From contig CAMZEQ010000005.1 in NCBI GenBank assembly GCA_947305835.1, forward strand, positions 1 through 14,466: a stretch of 14,466 bases of DNA, in the 5' to 3' direction. A model generated the notes under the pieces. It saw nothing but the letters and a program-made list of their open reading frames with translations, ran no database searches and was not told the DNA's origin. The number at the start of each line of letters is the position of its first letter. Position 1 is the first letter of the stretch. Source of the DNA: an uncultured Alphaproteobacteria bacterium (GTDB lineage: Bacteria > Pseudomonadota > Alphaproteobacteria > CAAHEQ01 > UBA3637). Below, in pieces: positions 1 through 6,952 of this stretch. The position numbers and the translations under genes were made by a program.

Positions 1-714
1 AACAAAGAAAAAACTTGGAAAGAATTTGCCCGTTTATTGGGATTGGAAAATTTAAAACGTGTGGATATCTTCGACAACAGTCATTTACAGGGGACCAATG
101 CCGTAGGGGCAATCATATCCGCATCTCCTCAGGGCTTCTTAAAAAATTTTTACCGCCGCTACAATGTACCGCAGGAACTGGCCGGCGACGATTTTGGGAT
201 GATGCGCTATGTGTTAAAACGCCGTTTACAACGTGCCCGAAATGATGGGGTTTTGCCGGATGCTTTATTGTTAGACGGCGGCAAGGGGCAACTTTCTTCT
301 GTCATGCAAGTATTGGAAGAGCTCAAAATCAACTTAAAAGTTTTGGCAATGGCTAAAGGTGCCGGGCAACATGATAAAGGTTTGGAAATTTTTTACTTAA
401 ATGCCGATCCCAATACCCCTATTCATTTAGATTTAAAGGGGGATTTAATCCATTTATTGCAACGATTGCGCGACGAAGCGCACCGTTTTGCCGTCGGTTC
501 GCATCGGGCAAAACGCGAAAAAAATCTGTTCCATGAACGATTGGAAGATATTGAAGATATCGGGCCAAAACGGCGGAAAATGCTGATGTTGCATTTTGGT
601 TCTGTACGCGCGATTTCAGGCGCCTCTTTAGAACAAATTAAAAATGTTCCGGGTTTTAATGAAAAAATCGCAAAAAAGGTCTATACTTTTTTCCATAATA
701 GTGCTATAAATTAG
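1..714 (+). CDS. uvrC: UvrABC system protein C, C-terminal part (5' end outside window)
   Basis: UvrC makes the two incisions flanking a lesion in nucleotide excision repair, working with UvrB. The frame is open from base 1, so the gene starts upstream and only about 237 C-terminal codons are present. Visible are the family motif RVDIFDNSHLQG of the RNase H-like endonuclease domain, then LLLDGGKGQL, both normal for the 5'-incision half. The C-terminus holds a helix-hairpin-helix DNA-binding pair (DIEDIGPKRRKMLM... VPGFNEKIAKKV). The N-terminal GIY-YIG nuclease and the UVR region are not in the window. A TTG near base 37 could be mistaken for a start but lies inside the conserved domain. pgsA follows after 20 bases, a uvrC-pgsA order familiar in alphaproteobacteria. 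The identification is secure. Confidence 0.96.
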   Translation, partial: NKEKTWKEFARLLGLENLKRVDIFDNSHLQGTNAVGAIISASPQGFLKNFYRRYNVPQELAGDDFGMMRYVLKRRLQRARNDGVLPDALLLDGGKGQLSSVMQVLEELKINLKVLAMAKGAGQHDKGLEIFYLNADPNTPIHLDLKGDLIHLLQRLRDEAHRFAVGSHRAKREKNLFHERLEDIEDIGPKRRKMLMLHFGSVRAISGASLEQIKNVPGFNEKIAKKVYTFFHNSAIN

Positions 715-734
715 CCAAATCGAAAGGGGTATTT

Positions 735-1400
735 ATGAAAAAACGTCCAAACAAAAAGTCTTTAAAAGCCAAAATGGCACCTGTTATTCAAAAAAAAGTG
801 GCACCTGTTCTGGAAAAAGCCGAAAAGAAAATCAATATCCCTAATTTGCTCACAATGATTCGTATGTGGGCTATTCCGTTGATTGTGCTGACATTTTTTT
901 ATAAACAGTCTTCTCCGGATCACGGGGCCATGTGGGCTTGGGTCAGTGTTGTTTTGTTTGCCATTGCCGGTATTACGGATTATCTGGACGGTTATTTGGC
1001 ACGCCATTGGAATCAACTCAGCCGTTTCGGGCGCGTGTTAGATCCGATTGCCGATAAGTTGCTGGTCGGTTCTATTTTAATTATGTTGACATGGGAAGGA
1101 CGTTTAAACGGTATTATGGTATTGCCCGCGGTTATTATTTTATGCCGTGAAATTTTGGTATCCGGATTACGGGAGTTTTTGGCCGAAATTAAAGTGGGCT
1201 GTCCCGTCACACGTTTGGCAAAATGGAAAACAGCCTGCCAAATGGTGGCCTTGCCGGTTTTGATGGTTTCCAACGAAGCCGGGATTTTTAATATCTTTTT
1301 GACTGTTTTGGGGACAATCCTTTTTTGGGGGGCAGCCATTTTAACAGTTATGACCGGTTATGATTATTGGAAATCCGGCCGTAAGTACATGGATGATTAA
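735..1400 (+). CDS. pgsA: CDP-diacylglycerol--glycerol-3-phosphate 3-phosphatidyltransferase
   Basis: This inner-membrane enzyme makes phosphatidylglycerophosphate from CDP-diacylglycerol and glycerol-3-phosphate, the committed step to phosphatidylglycerol and cardiolipin. The complete CDP-alcohol phosphotransferase signature DGx2ARx8Gx3Dx3D is present at residues 85-107 (DGYLAR ... GRVLDPIAD), with every acidic residue intact. Several hydrophobic segments flank it, at roughly 45-56, 68-81, 108-120, 128-140 and 188-207. The protein has 221 residues, slightly longer than usual because of a Lys-rich tail of about 32 residues before the family's INIPNLLTMIR start. The ATG is supported by AAAGGGG five bases upstream. 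It is probably cotranscribed with uvrC. The choice of pgsA over other CDP-alcohol transferases rests on the NLLTMIR opening and on synteny. Confidence 0.94.
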   Translation: MKKRPNKKSLKAKMAPVIQKKVAPVLEKAEKKINIPNLLTMIRMWAIPLIVLTFFYKQSSPDHGAMWAWVSVVLFAIAGITDYLDGYLARHWNQLSRFGRVLDPIADKLLVGSILIMLTWEGRLNGIMVLPAVIILCREILVSGLREFLAEIKVGCPVTRLAKWKTACQMVALPVLMVSNEAGIFNIFLTVLGTILFWGAAILTVMTGYDYWKSGRKYMDD

Positions 1401-1409
1401 ATTTTAATC
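1395..1409. repeat. Perfect palindrome holding both convergent stop codons
   Basis: GATTAAA-T-TTTAATC is a perfect 7-base inverted repeat around one central base. The TAA of pgsA (1398-1400) and the TAA of the opposing orphan gene (1404-1406, reverse strand) sit symmetrically in the two arms. It is AT-rich with no U-tract, so it is at best a weak two-way terminator. It may simply reflect two TAA stops facing each other. Confidence 0.5.
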
Positions 1410-1712
1410 TTTGGTCCGTGGATATCGATCGCGAAAGATACGAATAACATCCCGCTGTATAGCCCTTTCGGAAGGTCTATCCAGCTTTTGTTTTTTTAAA
1501 CAATCTAAATGTCTTGCAACACGTTGACGCAAATCTCCGCATGGTGAGTTTTCGTACCAGGACTCTATTACCTTGGGACGATGAGTCGAACCAAACCTAA
1601 AAAGGTTTCGTATAGTGTCTTTAAATGTTTTAGGTTGCTCTGACAAGTCCAAACGAATACCACGTCCTTCGTGAACAACAATTTGAATATTATTTGATTG
1701 GTTTTCTTGCAT
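1404..1712 (-). CDS. Small orphan protein of unknown function (102 aa)
   Basis: I do not recognise this protein. It has 102 residues and no signal peptide or membrane segment. It looks soluble and rather basic, with a predicted-helical second half rich in Arg and Lys (RQRVARHLDCLKKQKLD, then IQRDVIRIFRDRYPRTKD). The N-terminal third (IQIVVHEGRGIRLDL) could form short strands. The gene is real on regulatory evidence: a consensus promoter lies upstream (TTGACA, 17 bases, TAAAAT) and AAGGAT is well placed before the ATG. It sits alone between the end of rlmH and the convergent pgsA, three bases from the pgsA stop. The basic helical tail would fit nucleic-acid binding, but that is a guess. Confidence 0.75.
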   Translation of the reverse strand: MQENQSNNIQIVVHEGRGIRLDLSEQPKTFKDTIRNLFRFGSTHRPKVIESWYENSPCGDLRQRVARHLDCLKKQKLDRPSERAIQRDVIRIFRDRYPRTKD

Positions 1713-1735
1713 ATAAATCCTTTTCCGGTCGTTCT

Positions 1736-1764
1736 ATTTTACTATAAAAGCTAGATTCTGTCAA
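1736..1764 (-). promoter_or_regulatory. Promoter of the orphan gene
   Basis: On the minus strand, TTGACA (1759-1764) and TAAAAT (1736-1741) are separated by exactly 17 bases. It lies two bases beyond the rlmH stop, so the orphan gene need not depend on read-through from the cvpA operon. The predicted leader is about 17-20 bases and contains the AAGGAT ribosome site. Confidence 0.75.
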
Positions 1765-1765
1765 A

Positions 1766-2221
1766 TCAATCGCGGTGATAAGGATGGTTATTCCAAATGC
1801 TTATTGCACGATAAAGTTGTTCGGCCAAAACAACACGGATTAAAAAATGGGGCAAAGTCATTCGCCCAAAAGATAAAATTAAATTTGCCCGTTTTAAAAC
1901 TTCCTGACCATGACCATTGGCCCCACCAATCATTAAAATGATGTTTTTTGCGTCCTCTTTTGCTTTTTTGAGTTGGCACGCAAATTCGCGGGAAGATTGT
2001 GTTTGACCATGTTCGTCCAATGCTATAATAAAAGCATTTTCCGGCAAATCCGATAGCAACAGTTTGGCTTCTGCCTCTTTAATTTCACCGTCTGATAATG
2101 ATTTTTTTTCCACATATTCACGGATCTCAACTTTTTCGTGAATCTTTCTTAAATACTCACCGATCAGTTGCGCTTCCGGGGTGCTGTTTTTTAATTTTCC
2201 GATAGCACGAATCTGTATCAT
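1766..2221 (-). CDS. rlmH: 23S rRNA (pseudouridine-1915-N3)-methyltransferase RlmH
   Basis: RlmH is a SPOUT-class methyltransferase that uses S-adenosylmethionine to methylate pseudouridine 1915 in helix 69 of 23S rRNA on the assembled ribosome. The length of 151 residues is near the usual 155. Family landmarks are in order: the opening IRAIGKLK, ALDEHGQTQSSREFA at 67-81, the cofactor-knot segment IGGANGHG at 98-105, SFGRMTLPH at 117-125, and the C-terminal AEQLYRA ... NHPYHRD. The start overlaps the upstream deaminase stop as ATGA, and only a weak purine-rich stretch precedes it, so translation is probably coupled. It is the last gene of the cvpA operon. Confidence 0.96.
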   Translation of the reverse strand: MIQIRAIGKLKNSTPEAQLIGEYLRKIHEKVEIREYVEKKSLSDGEIKEAEAKLLLSDLPENAFIIALDEHGQTQSSREFACQLKKAKEDAKNIILMIGGANGHGQEVLKRANLILSFGRMTLPHFLIRVVLAEQLYRAISIWNNHPYHRD

Positions 2222-2628
2222 TTTATTTTCTTTTCGTATTTATTTGGCAATAAGTCCGCTATACTGCCAATCGTCCAACCGCGTTTATTTTTTGCCGGAA
2301 GTACCACTTTGGCCTTCGGACCGTAGTCAGCAATATATTCCCGACACTTTCCACAGGGAGAAATAACATAACTCGGGATATCCCTGACAGCCACAATCGT
2401 GTCAATTTGCATATCAACTTCTGCAGTATTGGCCATACCGATTGCAATAATTTCTGCACATGTGGCAACAGACGGTTGTGTTGTACCGGCATTAAGCGCC
2501 TGATAAACATGCCCCGCTTTGGTCAAAACAACCGCAGCAACGACAGAATGATGCTCTGCCTTTTTATATCTTGCCGCCATTAAATCTTTGGCCATATCAA
2601 CCAAATTTTGTGTGGTAATCTTTGTCAT
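2218..2628 (-). CDS. Cytidine deaminase-family protein, blasticidin-S-deaminase-like
   Basis: This is a zinc-dependent deaminase of the CDA fold. The catalytic signature is complete: CAE at 57-59 (zinc ligand Cys57 and proton-shuttling Glu59) and PCGKC at 91-95 (two further Cys ligands), the all-Cys arrangement of tetrameric CDA and blasticidin-S deaminases. The N-terminal substrate loop reads NAGTTQPSVATCAE rather than the NVENASYG of classical cytidine deaminases, and the tail SIADLLPNKY recalls the LLP-x2-Y end of blasticidin-S deaminase. I therefore assign the family but not the substrate; cdd would be the default name. It starts directly after the cvpA stop (TAAATG), with GAGGAG inside the last cvpA codons, so it is coupled to cvpA. 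The length is 136 residues. Confidence 0.85.
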   Translation of the reverse strand: MTKITTQNLVDMAKDLMAARYKKAEHHSVVAAVVLTKAGHVYQALNAGTTQPSVATCAEIIAIGMANTAEVDMQIDTIVAVRDIPSYVISPCGKCREYIADYGPKAKVVLPAKNKRGWTIGSIADLLPNKYEKKIK

Positions 2629-3237
2629 TTACAGCTCCTCAATATCTACAATATTTTCAATCATTTTATCCAAAGATTCGCGATCAATATCTTTATATTC
2701 TACCGCCGGTTTGGGTGCTTTTGGCCTTTTTAATGAAGCTGATTTTTTCATATCTTGACGCACGCCATCCGGCAATAATTCTTCTGACCAATCTGCAATT
2801 TTTTGAATATATTGAACCGAAACATTTTGTTTTTGCATAATTTCCAGTTGCTTCGGGGTCCAGGCCATTTGCCGGGCAAATAACCAAACCAAAATAATCA
2901 ATAATCCGGCACGTAACACACCGAAAATAATTCCCAAAATTCGATCCAAGCCGGACAAAGAACTTTTGCGCAAATGATGTGTAATGTGTGCATTAACCAA
3001 TGTCATCACAATAAGGATAACCAAAGCAATCAGCGCCGAAGAAGTAATTCCCCAAACTTTTATATTATCCACTTTATTCGCCAACAATTTCATCATGGGC
3101 TGATAAGAATACAGGGCCCCGATGCCGGATAAAATCCAACTGGTAATCCCCAATAATTCACGCAATAATCCCCGGTATAAAGCAAACAGCACCGAAATAA
3201 TAGTCGTGACAATCACCACAAAATCAATCATCCCCAT
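2629..3237 (-). CDS. cvpA: CvpA family membrane protein
   Basis: CvpA-family proteins are small inner-membrane proteins, named from colicin V production in E. coli and linked to envelope stress; their molecular role is unsettled. This one has 202 residues. Four hydrophobic segments lie at about 4-20, 28-45, 64-82 and 104-121, and the family's LSGLDRILGIIFGVLRAGLL lies between segments 3 and 4. A charged cytoplasmic tail of about 80 residues follows (KKSASLKRPKAPKP). The first ATG has AAGGAG seven bases upstream and is preferred to the second Met two codons in, which is too far from that site. It heads the operon with the deaminase and rlmH and lies directly downstream of radA, an order familiar in alphaproteobacteria. 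purF, often next there, is absent. Confidence 0.93.
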   Translation of the reverse strand: MGMIDFVVIVTTIISVLFALYRGLLRELLGITSWILSGIGALYSYQPMMKLLANKVDNIKVWGITSSALIALVILIVMTLVNAHITHHLRKSSLSGLDRILGIIFGVLRAGLLIILVWLFARQMAWTPKQLEIMQKQNVSVQYIQKIADWSEELLPDGVRQDMKKSASLKRPKAPKPAVEYKDIDRESLDKMIENIVDIEEL

Positions 3238-3257
3238 TTTATATCTCCTTTAATTGA

Positions 3258-3286
3258 ATCATAGCAAGATTTCCACGACTTGTCCA
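3258..3286 (-). promoter_or_regulatory. Promoter of the cvpA-deaminase-rlmH operon
   Basis: TGGACA (3281-3286) and TATGAT (3258-3263), each one mismatch from the sigma-70 consensus, are separated by 17 bases on the minus strand. They lie in the 56-base gap between the radA stop and the cvpA start. The predicted leader is about 14 bases and carries AAGGAG. Confidence 0.7.
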
Positions 3287-3293
3287 ATCTTTT

Positions 3294-4670
3294 TTAACCT
3301 TTGTTGAAAAAAGTTAAAAGCGTTTTCAAATTGCCGATTTCCGTTGTTTTAAAATCGGATTTTTGTTTTTTGTTGGGGGGCACCAGCGCTTTTTTAAAGC
3401 CTAATTTTTCGGCTTCTTTTAAACGTAAGTCCGATTGAGGTACATTCCGTACTTCACCCGATAAGCCGATTTCACCAAAAAAGACCATATCGGCCGGCAA
3501 CGGATGATTATATACACCTGATAATACCGCCATCACGGCGGCCAAATCTACAGCCGGTTCAGTCAGTCGCATTCCACCCGCCACATTCAAAAAGATGTCT
3601 TTATTGGCAAGGGAAATACCGCAACGCGCCTCTAAAACCGCCAAAAGCATGCTCATGCGATTGGAATCCCATCCGACAACAGCACGACGCGGTGAATTAC
3701 CCGCCATGGGCGCCACCAGCGCTTGGATTTCAACCAGCATGGGACGGGAACCTTCCACACCAGCAAACACACAACTGCCTGAAACATTCCCTTGACGGTC
3801 TGCCAAAAACAGGGCTGAGGGGTTAGGAACTTCAGCGAGGCCTTGTTCGGTCATCTCAAAAACACCGATTTCATCTGTCGCGCCAAAGCGATTTTTGACC
3901 GAACGCAAAATGCGGAAATGATGCCCGCGATCCCCTTCAAAATAAAGAACCGTATCGACCATATGTTCCAAAACACGCGGACCGGCCAACGTCCCTTCTT
4001 TCGTCACATGGCCCACCAAAAACAGGACGAAACCGCGCTTTTTGGCAAGGCGAATCAATTCATGCCCGCAAGCCCTGACTTGCCCCACCGTTCCCGGCGC
4101 CGAATCAATCATATCCGAATACATGGTCTGGATAGAGTCAATAACGACGATATCCGGTGCATCATCCGCATCCAATGTTGCAACAATATCTCTCACACGC
4201 GTTTCTGAGGCTAAATCCACAGGAGCATCAGCAAGCCCCAAACGCATGGCACGTAAACGCACCTGATCCACCGATTCTTCCCCGGAAATATAAGCAGTTT
4301 TCACGGGATTCCCCACTTTATTGACCTTCTTGGCAAGGGCAGAAACAGCCTGTAATAACAAAGTGGATTTACCGATACCGGGATCACCGCCCACCAAAAT
4401 AACTGATCCGGGGACAAGGCCGCCGCCAGCCACACGATCCAGTTCACCGATCCCAGATTTCAAGCGAAAAAGTGTTTCCGGAGAACCACGCAAATCGGAA
4501 AATTGAATGGCATGTCCACCTGTGCCTTGAGTGGCAGTCGGAGAATCCGGCGTTACAATAGCCTCTTCTTGAATTGTATTCCATTCGCCACACGCCGAGC
4601 ATTGACCCGCCCAGCGCCCATAGGTCGCTCCGCAATTTTGACAAACAAAATGTGTTGTTTTTTTAATCAT
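3294..4670 (-). CDS. radA: DNA repair protein RadA (Sms)
   Basis: RadA is a RecA-like ATPase and DnaB-type helicase that promotes branch migration of recombination intermediates. At 458 residues it is the standard length. The N-terminal C4 zinc finger has Cys10/13/24/27 (CQNC ... CSAC). Walker A is GGDPGIGKS at 94-102, Walker B VVIDS at about 175-179, and the RadA-specific KNRFG motif is at 259-263. The C-terminal third is the Lon-protease-like ring domain, containing DIFLNVAGGMRLTEP; it has lost protease function in this family. The ATG overlaps the mlaF stop (ATGA), so it is probably cotranscribed with and coupled to mlaEF. The gene appears intact. Confidence 0.97.
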   Translation of the reverse strand: MIKKTTHFVCQNCGATYGRWAGQCSACGEWNTIQEEAIVTPDSPTATQGTGGHAIQFSDLRGSPETLFRLKSGIGELDRVAGGGLVPGSVILVGGDPGIGKSTLLLQAVSALAKKVNKVGNPVKTAYISGEESVDQVRLRAMRLGLADAPVDLASETRVRDIVATLDADDAPDIVVIDSIQTMYSDMIDSAPGTVGQVRACGHELIRLAKKRGFVLFLVGHVTKEGTLAGPRVLEHMVDTVLYFEGDRGHHFRILRSVKNRFGATDEIGVFEMTEQGLAEVPNPSALFLADRQGNVSGSCVFAGVEGSRPMLVEIQALVAPMAGNSPRRAVVGWDSNRMSMLLAVLEARCGISLANKDIFLNVAGGMRLTEPAVDLAAVMAVLSGVYNHPLPADMVFFGEIGLSGEVRNVPQSDLRLKEAEKLGFKKALVPPNKKQKSDFKTTEIGNLKTLLTFFNKG

Positions 4671-5398
4671 TCTTCTGCCTTGACTTCCATGTGGATGGGG
4701 CCTTTGGAAGAACCGGCCACAAATTGGCGCACATAGGGGTTATTGGTCTTATCCAATTCTGCCACCGTACCCATCCAAATGATTTTACCATCATACAGCA
4801 TCGCAATTTTATCGGCAATTTTGCGGGCGCTGGTCATATCATGGGTAATGGTGAGCGCTGTCGCCCCCAATTTTTTCACACAACGGACAATTAAATCATT
4901 GATGACATCTGACATACTAGGATCCAGCCCTGTGGTCGGTTCATCAAAAAATAAAGTATCCGGATTCATCGCAATCGCGCGTGCCAATCCGACCCGTTTT
5001 TTCATTCCCCCGGATAAATCAGCGGGATAAGCATCCGCAACATCCGGTTTAAGCCCCACTTCAGCCAATTTTTCTATAGCAATTTTTTTGGCCTTTTCAC
5101 GGGTCATTCCTTTTTGTTGCAAGGCCGCAAAAGATACATTTTCCCAAACGGATAAACTGTCGAATAAAGCCCCGCCTTGAAACAACATACCGATTTGCTG
5201 ACCATTAAATTTGATTTCTCCTTTATCGGGTTTTAATAATTCCAAAATGCATTTGAGCATAACCGATTTGCCCGTTCCGGATCCCCCGATAATCACGATT
5301 GATTCCCCTTTTTGAACGGTCAAATTAACCCCGTTTAAGACAATTTTGTTGCCAAAGGCTTTGTGCACATCTTTTAATGCAATTTGTACATTTTTCAT
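4667..5398 (-). CDS. mlaF: ABC transporter ATPase, MlaF family (phospholipid transport)
   Basis: This is the ATPase that powers the MlaE permease in retrograde/anterograde phospholipid traffic between inner and outer membrane. Walker A is GGSGTGKS at 38-45, the Q-loop is MLFQGGALFDSL near 71-82, the ABC signature LSGGM is at 128-132, Walker B is TLFFDEP at 148-154, and the switch His is at 186 (THDM). FQGGALFDSLSVWENV is characteristic of MlaF-type proteins. I chose the ATG at 5398 because TGAGGT lies five bases before it; a GTG at 5410 in the same frame would add four residues but has no ribosome site. The stretch between the first beta-sheet lobe and the Q-loop is short: NGQQ runs straight into IGMLFQ, where relatives carry extra residues. 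The stop overlaps radA. Confidence 0.93.
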   Translation of the reverse strand: MKNVQIALKDVHKAFGNKIVLNGVNLTVQKGESIVIIGGSGTGKSVMLKCILELLKPDKGEIKFNGQQIGMLFQGGALFDSLSVWENVSFAALQQKGMTREKAKKIAIEKLAEVGLKPDVADAYPADLSGGMKKRVGLARAIAMNPDTLFFDEPTTGLDPSMSDVINDLIVRCVKKLGATALTITHDMTSARKIADKIAMLYDGKIIWMGTVAELDKTNNPYVRQFVAGSSKGPIHMEVKAEE

Positions 5399-5403
5399 GG
5401 AAT

Positions 5404-5409
5404 ACCTCA
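5404..5409 (-). promoter_or_regulatory. mlaF ribosome binding site overlapping the mlaE stop
   Basis: TGAGGT on the minus strand begins with the TGA stop of mlaE and stands five bases before ATG 5396-5398. It decides the mlaF start and implies that ribosomes ending mlaE feed directly into mlaF. Confidence 0.7.
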
Positions 5410-6186
5410 CATATTAAAAAATGCTTCGGTGAGCAAATAGTTAAAAATCAAAATACTGGCGGATACCACCGCATTGGTTGTGGCTTGTCCCACACCTTGG
5501 GCCCCGCCTTTGGAACGAAAACCGTTGTAACAGCCCATTAAAGCAATGATGAAGCCAAAAACAGCGGCTTTTACCAGACCTGAAATAATATCCATCGCCT
5601 TTAAATAATTCCAAGTATTGATTAAGTATGTGGTTGCATTAAAATCCATTTTATACACACCCACCATATATCCCCCGCATACCCCCAGAACATCACCGAT
5701 TAACACCAAGATAGGCATCATCAATACACCGGCCAAAATACGCGGTGCAATCAAATATTTAAAAGGATTGGTATTTAGTGTGACCAAGGCATCCACCTGT
5801 TCTGTCACGCGCATTGTACCGATTTCGGCGGCCATCGCCGCACCGATACGCCCGGCCACCATCAATGCCGCCATAACGGGAGCCAATTCACGTGTTACCG
5901 CCACCAACACCACCATCGATACAGCTCCTTCCGCCGAAAATTTGGAAACGGCTTCATAAGTTTGAATTGCAATCACCATCCCCGAAAAAAGCGTCGTTAA
6001 AGCCACCACGGGTAACGAATAAAAACCGATTTCAATTAATTGACGTAACAATTCTTTAAAATAAAAAGGTTTACGTAAACACGCCATCACGGCTTTTGTT
6101 GTAAAAATAGCCAAATCACCGGTGGCATAAAAAAAGCGCATCATGACCTGCCCCAGCGTATTCACAAAAGTTAAAAATTTTTGCAT
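5407..6186 (-). CDS. mlaE: MlaE family lipid ABC transporter permease
   Basis: MlaE is the integral inner-membrane subunit of the Mla/MCE-type lipid transporter, working as a dimer with MlaF below and a periplasmic MCE protein above. This one has 259 residues. The signature block runs from TRELAPVMAALMVAGRIG at about 98-115 through MAAEIGTMRVTEQVDAL, then a C-terminal GVGQATTNAVVSA at 231-243. Hydrophobic segments lie near 53-75, 88-96, 147-170, 203-220 and 237-255. The ATG is preceded by AAGGAG. It heads the mlaE-mlaF-radA transcription unit. No MCE-domain gene (mlaD) is adjacent, so that partner must be encoded elsewhere. Confidence 0.94.
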   Translation of the reverse strand: MQKFLTFVNTLGQVMMRFFYATGDLAIFTTKAVMACLRKPFYFKELLRQLIEIGFYSLPVVALTTLFSGMVIAIQTYEAVSKFSAEGAVSMVVLVAVTRELAPVMAALMVAGRIGAAMAAEIGTMRVTEQVDALVTLNTNPFKYLIAPRILAGVLMMPILVLIGDVLGVCGGYMVGVYKMDFNATTYLINTWNYLKAMDIISGLVKAAVFGFIIALMGCYNGFRSKGGAQGVGQATTNAVVSASILIFNYLLTEAFFNM

Positions 6187-6211
6187 AAAAACTCCTTATC
6201 TGCTTCAATTG

Positions 6212-6240
6212 AGTCTAGCCCAGTACGCACAAAATTGCAA
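6212..6240 (-). promoter_or_regulatory. Promoter of the mlaE-mlaF-radA operon
   Basis: TTGCAA (6235-6240) and TAGACT (6212-6217) lie 17 bases apart on the minus strand, directly after the U-tract of the terminator of the upstream barrel gene. The -35 hexamer is off consensus but also occurs in both Cys-rich gene promoters in this window. Confidence 0.55.
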
Positions 6241-6241
6241 G

Positions 6242-6273
6242 CAAAAAAAGACAGGTCATCAGACCTGCCTTTT
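6242..6273 (-). terminator. Rho-independent terminator of the outer-membrane barrel gene
   Basis: Read on the minus strand, GGCAGGTC and GACCTGTC form a GC-rich stem (core CAGGTC/GACCTG, 6252-6257 with 6262-6267) around a TGAT loop. It is followed by seven consecutive T, 18 bases beyond the barrel gene's stop. It separates that gene from the mlaE promoter. Confidence 0.88.
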
Positions 6274-6290
6274 AGCGATTGTTTCTAATT

Positions 6291-6851
6291 TTAAAACATA
6301 TATTTCAATTTCAGCATTAAAGTATCGGAATTCATCTTGGAAATATTATCACGTTTTCCACCGTCTTCATTAACCCAAAGATGACGATATTCCAAATCCA
6401 CAGCCATTGCCGCATTCCCGGCCCAATCGGGCAATTCAAATGTTTTTTCCAATCCGCCGATTACTTGGGTTGCGATACTGTTGTTGTGATCCCAACGTGC
6501 ATAGCCCAAACCGCCACCCACATAAGGTTCAGCCCACCATCCCGTATCGGGAATAACCGCTGTTACATTCCCCAAAACAGCACGAAACCGACGTGTTTTT
6601 CCGATATCCGGCTTTAAATCCAGCCTCAATACTTCGGCTTCTGCACGAAAATCCACCCAATCTGTCGGTAAAACAGTTCCCGCAAAAAGAGATAGCATCC
6701 CCGAAAAGGTATCATAATCCGATTTCATACCATCCGTCCATGCATGACCGCCATTCCAACTGGCACCATAACCCAAACCGGCATAATATTCAGCCGTTGC
6801 GGCTCCGGATATCAATAATCCCGCCGCGACACATGTCAAAAATTTATTCAT
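6291..6851 (-). CDS. Small outer-membrane beta-barrel protein
   Basis: A secreted protein of 186 residues. The signal peptide is MNKFLTCVAAGLLISGAATA, with cleavage expected after ATA at residue 20. The mature chain alternates polar and aromatic/hydrophobic residues in strand-like blocks (YYAGLGYGASW, DFRAEAEVLRLDL, WAEPYVGGGLGYARW, MAVDLEYRHLWV). It ends in LMLKLKYMF, a terminal Phe with alternating hydrophobics, as required for Bam-dependent insertion. The size fits an eight-stranded barrel of the OmpA/opacity-like type. I cannot name a subfamily or substrate. A strong AAGGAGG site, a near-consensus promoter and a clean terminator make it a monocistronic, probably well-expressed gene. Confidence 0.85.
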   Translation of the reverse strand: MNKFLTCVAAGLLISGAATAEYYAGLGYGASWNGGHAWTDGMKSDYDTFSGMLSLFAGTVLPTDWVDFRAEAEVLRLDLKPDIGKTRRFRAVLGNVTAVIPDTGWWAEPYVGGGLGYARWDHNNSIATQVIGGLEKTFELPDWAGNAAMAVDLEYRHLWVNEDGGKRDNISKMNSDTLMLKLKYMF

Positions 6852-6871
6852 TTTGCCTCCTTATGATGATT

Positions 6872-6900
6872 ATCCTATCCAGAACAGATTTTAAAGTCAA
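6872..6900 (-). promoter_or_regulatory. Promoter of the outer-membrane barrel gene
   Basis: TTGACT (6895-6900) and TAGGAT (6872-6877) are separated by 17 bases on the minus strand. The short leader contains AAGGAGG. It is back to back with the lepA promoter, with only 17 bases between their -35 boxes. Confidence 0.75.
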
Positions 6901-6917
6901 GATTTTTTTGCAATGGT

Positions 6918-6946
6918 TTGACATATTCCGTAAAATCTTGTAAAAT
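6918..6946 (+). promoter_or_regulatory. lepA promoter, predicting a leaderless mRNA
   Basis: TTGACA (6918-6923), 17 bases, TAAAAT (6941-6946). Only six bases (AAACCT) separate the -10 box from the lepA ATG at 6953, so transcription should begin at or next to the start codon. A second TAAAAT lies ten bases upstream (6931-6936) but is far too close to the -35 box to pair with it. Confidence 0.78.
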
Positions 6947-6952
6947 AAACCT

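Noticed and set aside
5399..5410. GTG at 5410 as the mlaF start
   Set aside because: It has no ribosome site upstream, whereas ATG 5398 has TGAGGT at five bases; the four extra residues are outside the conserved domain.
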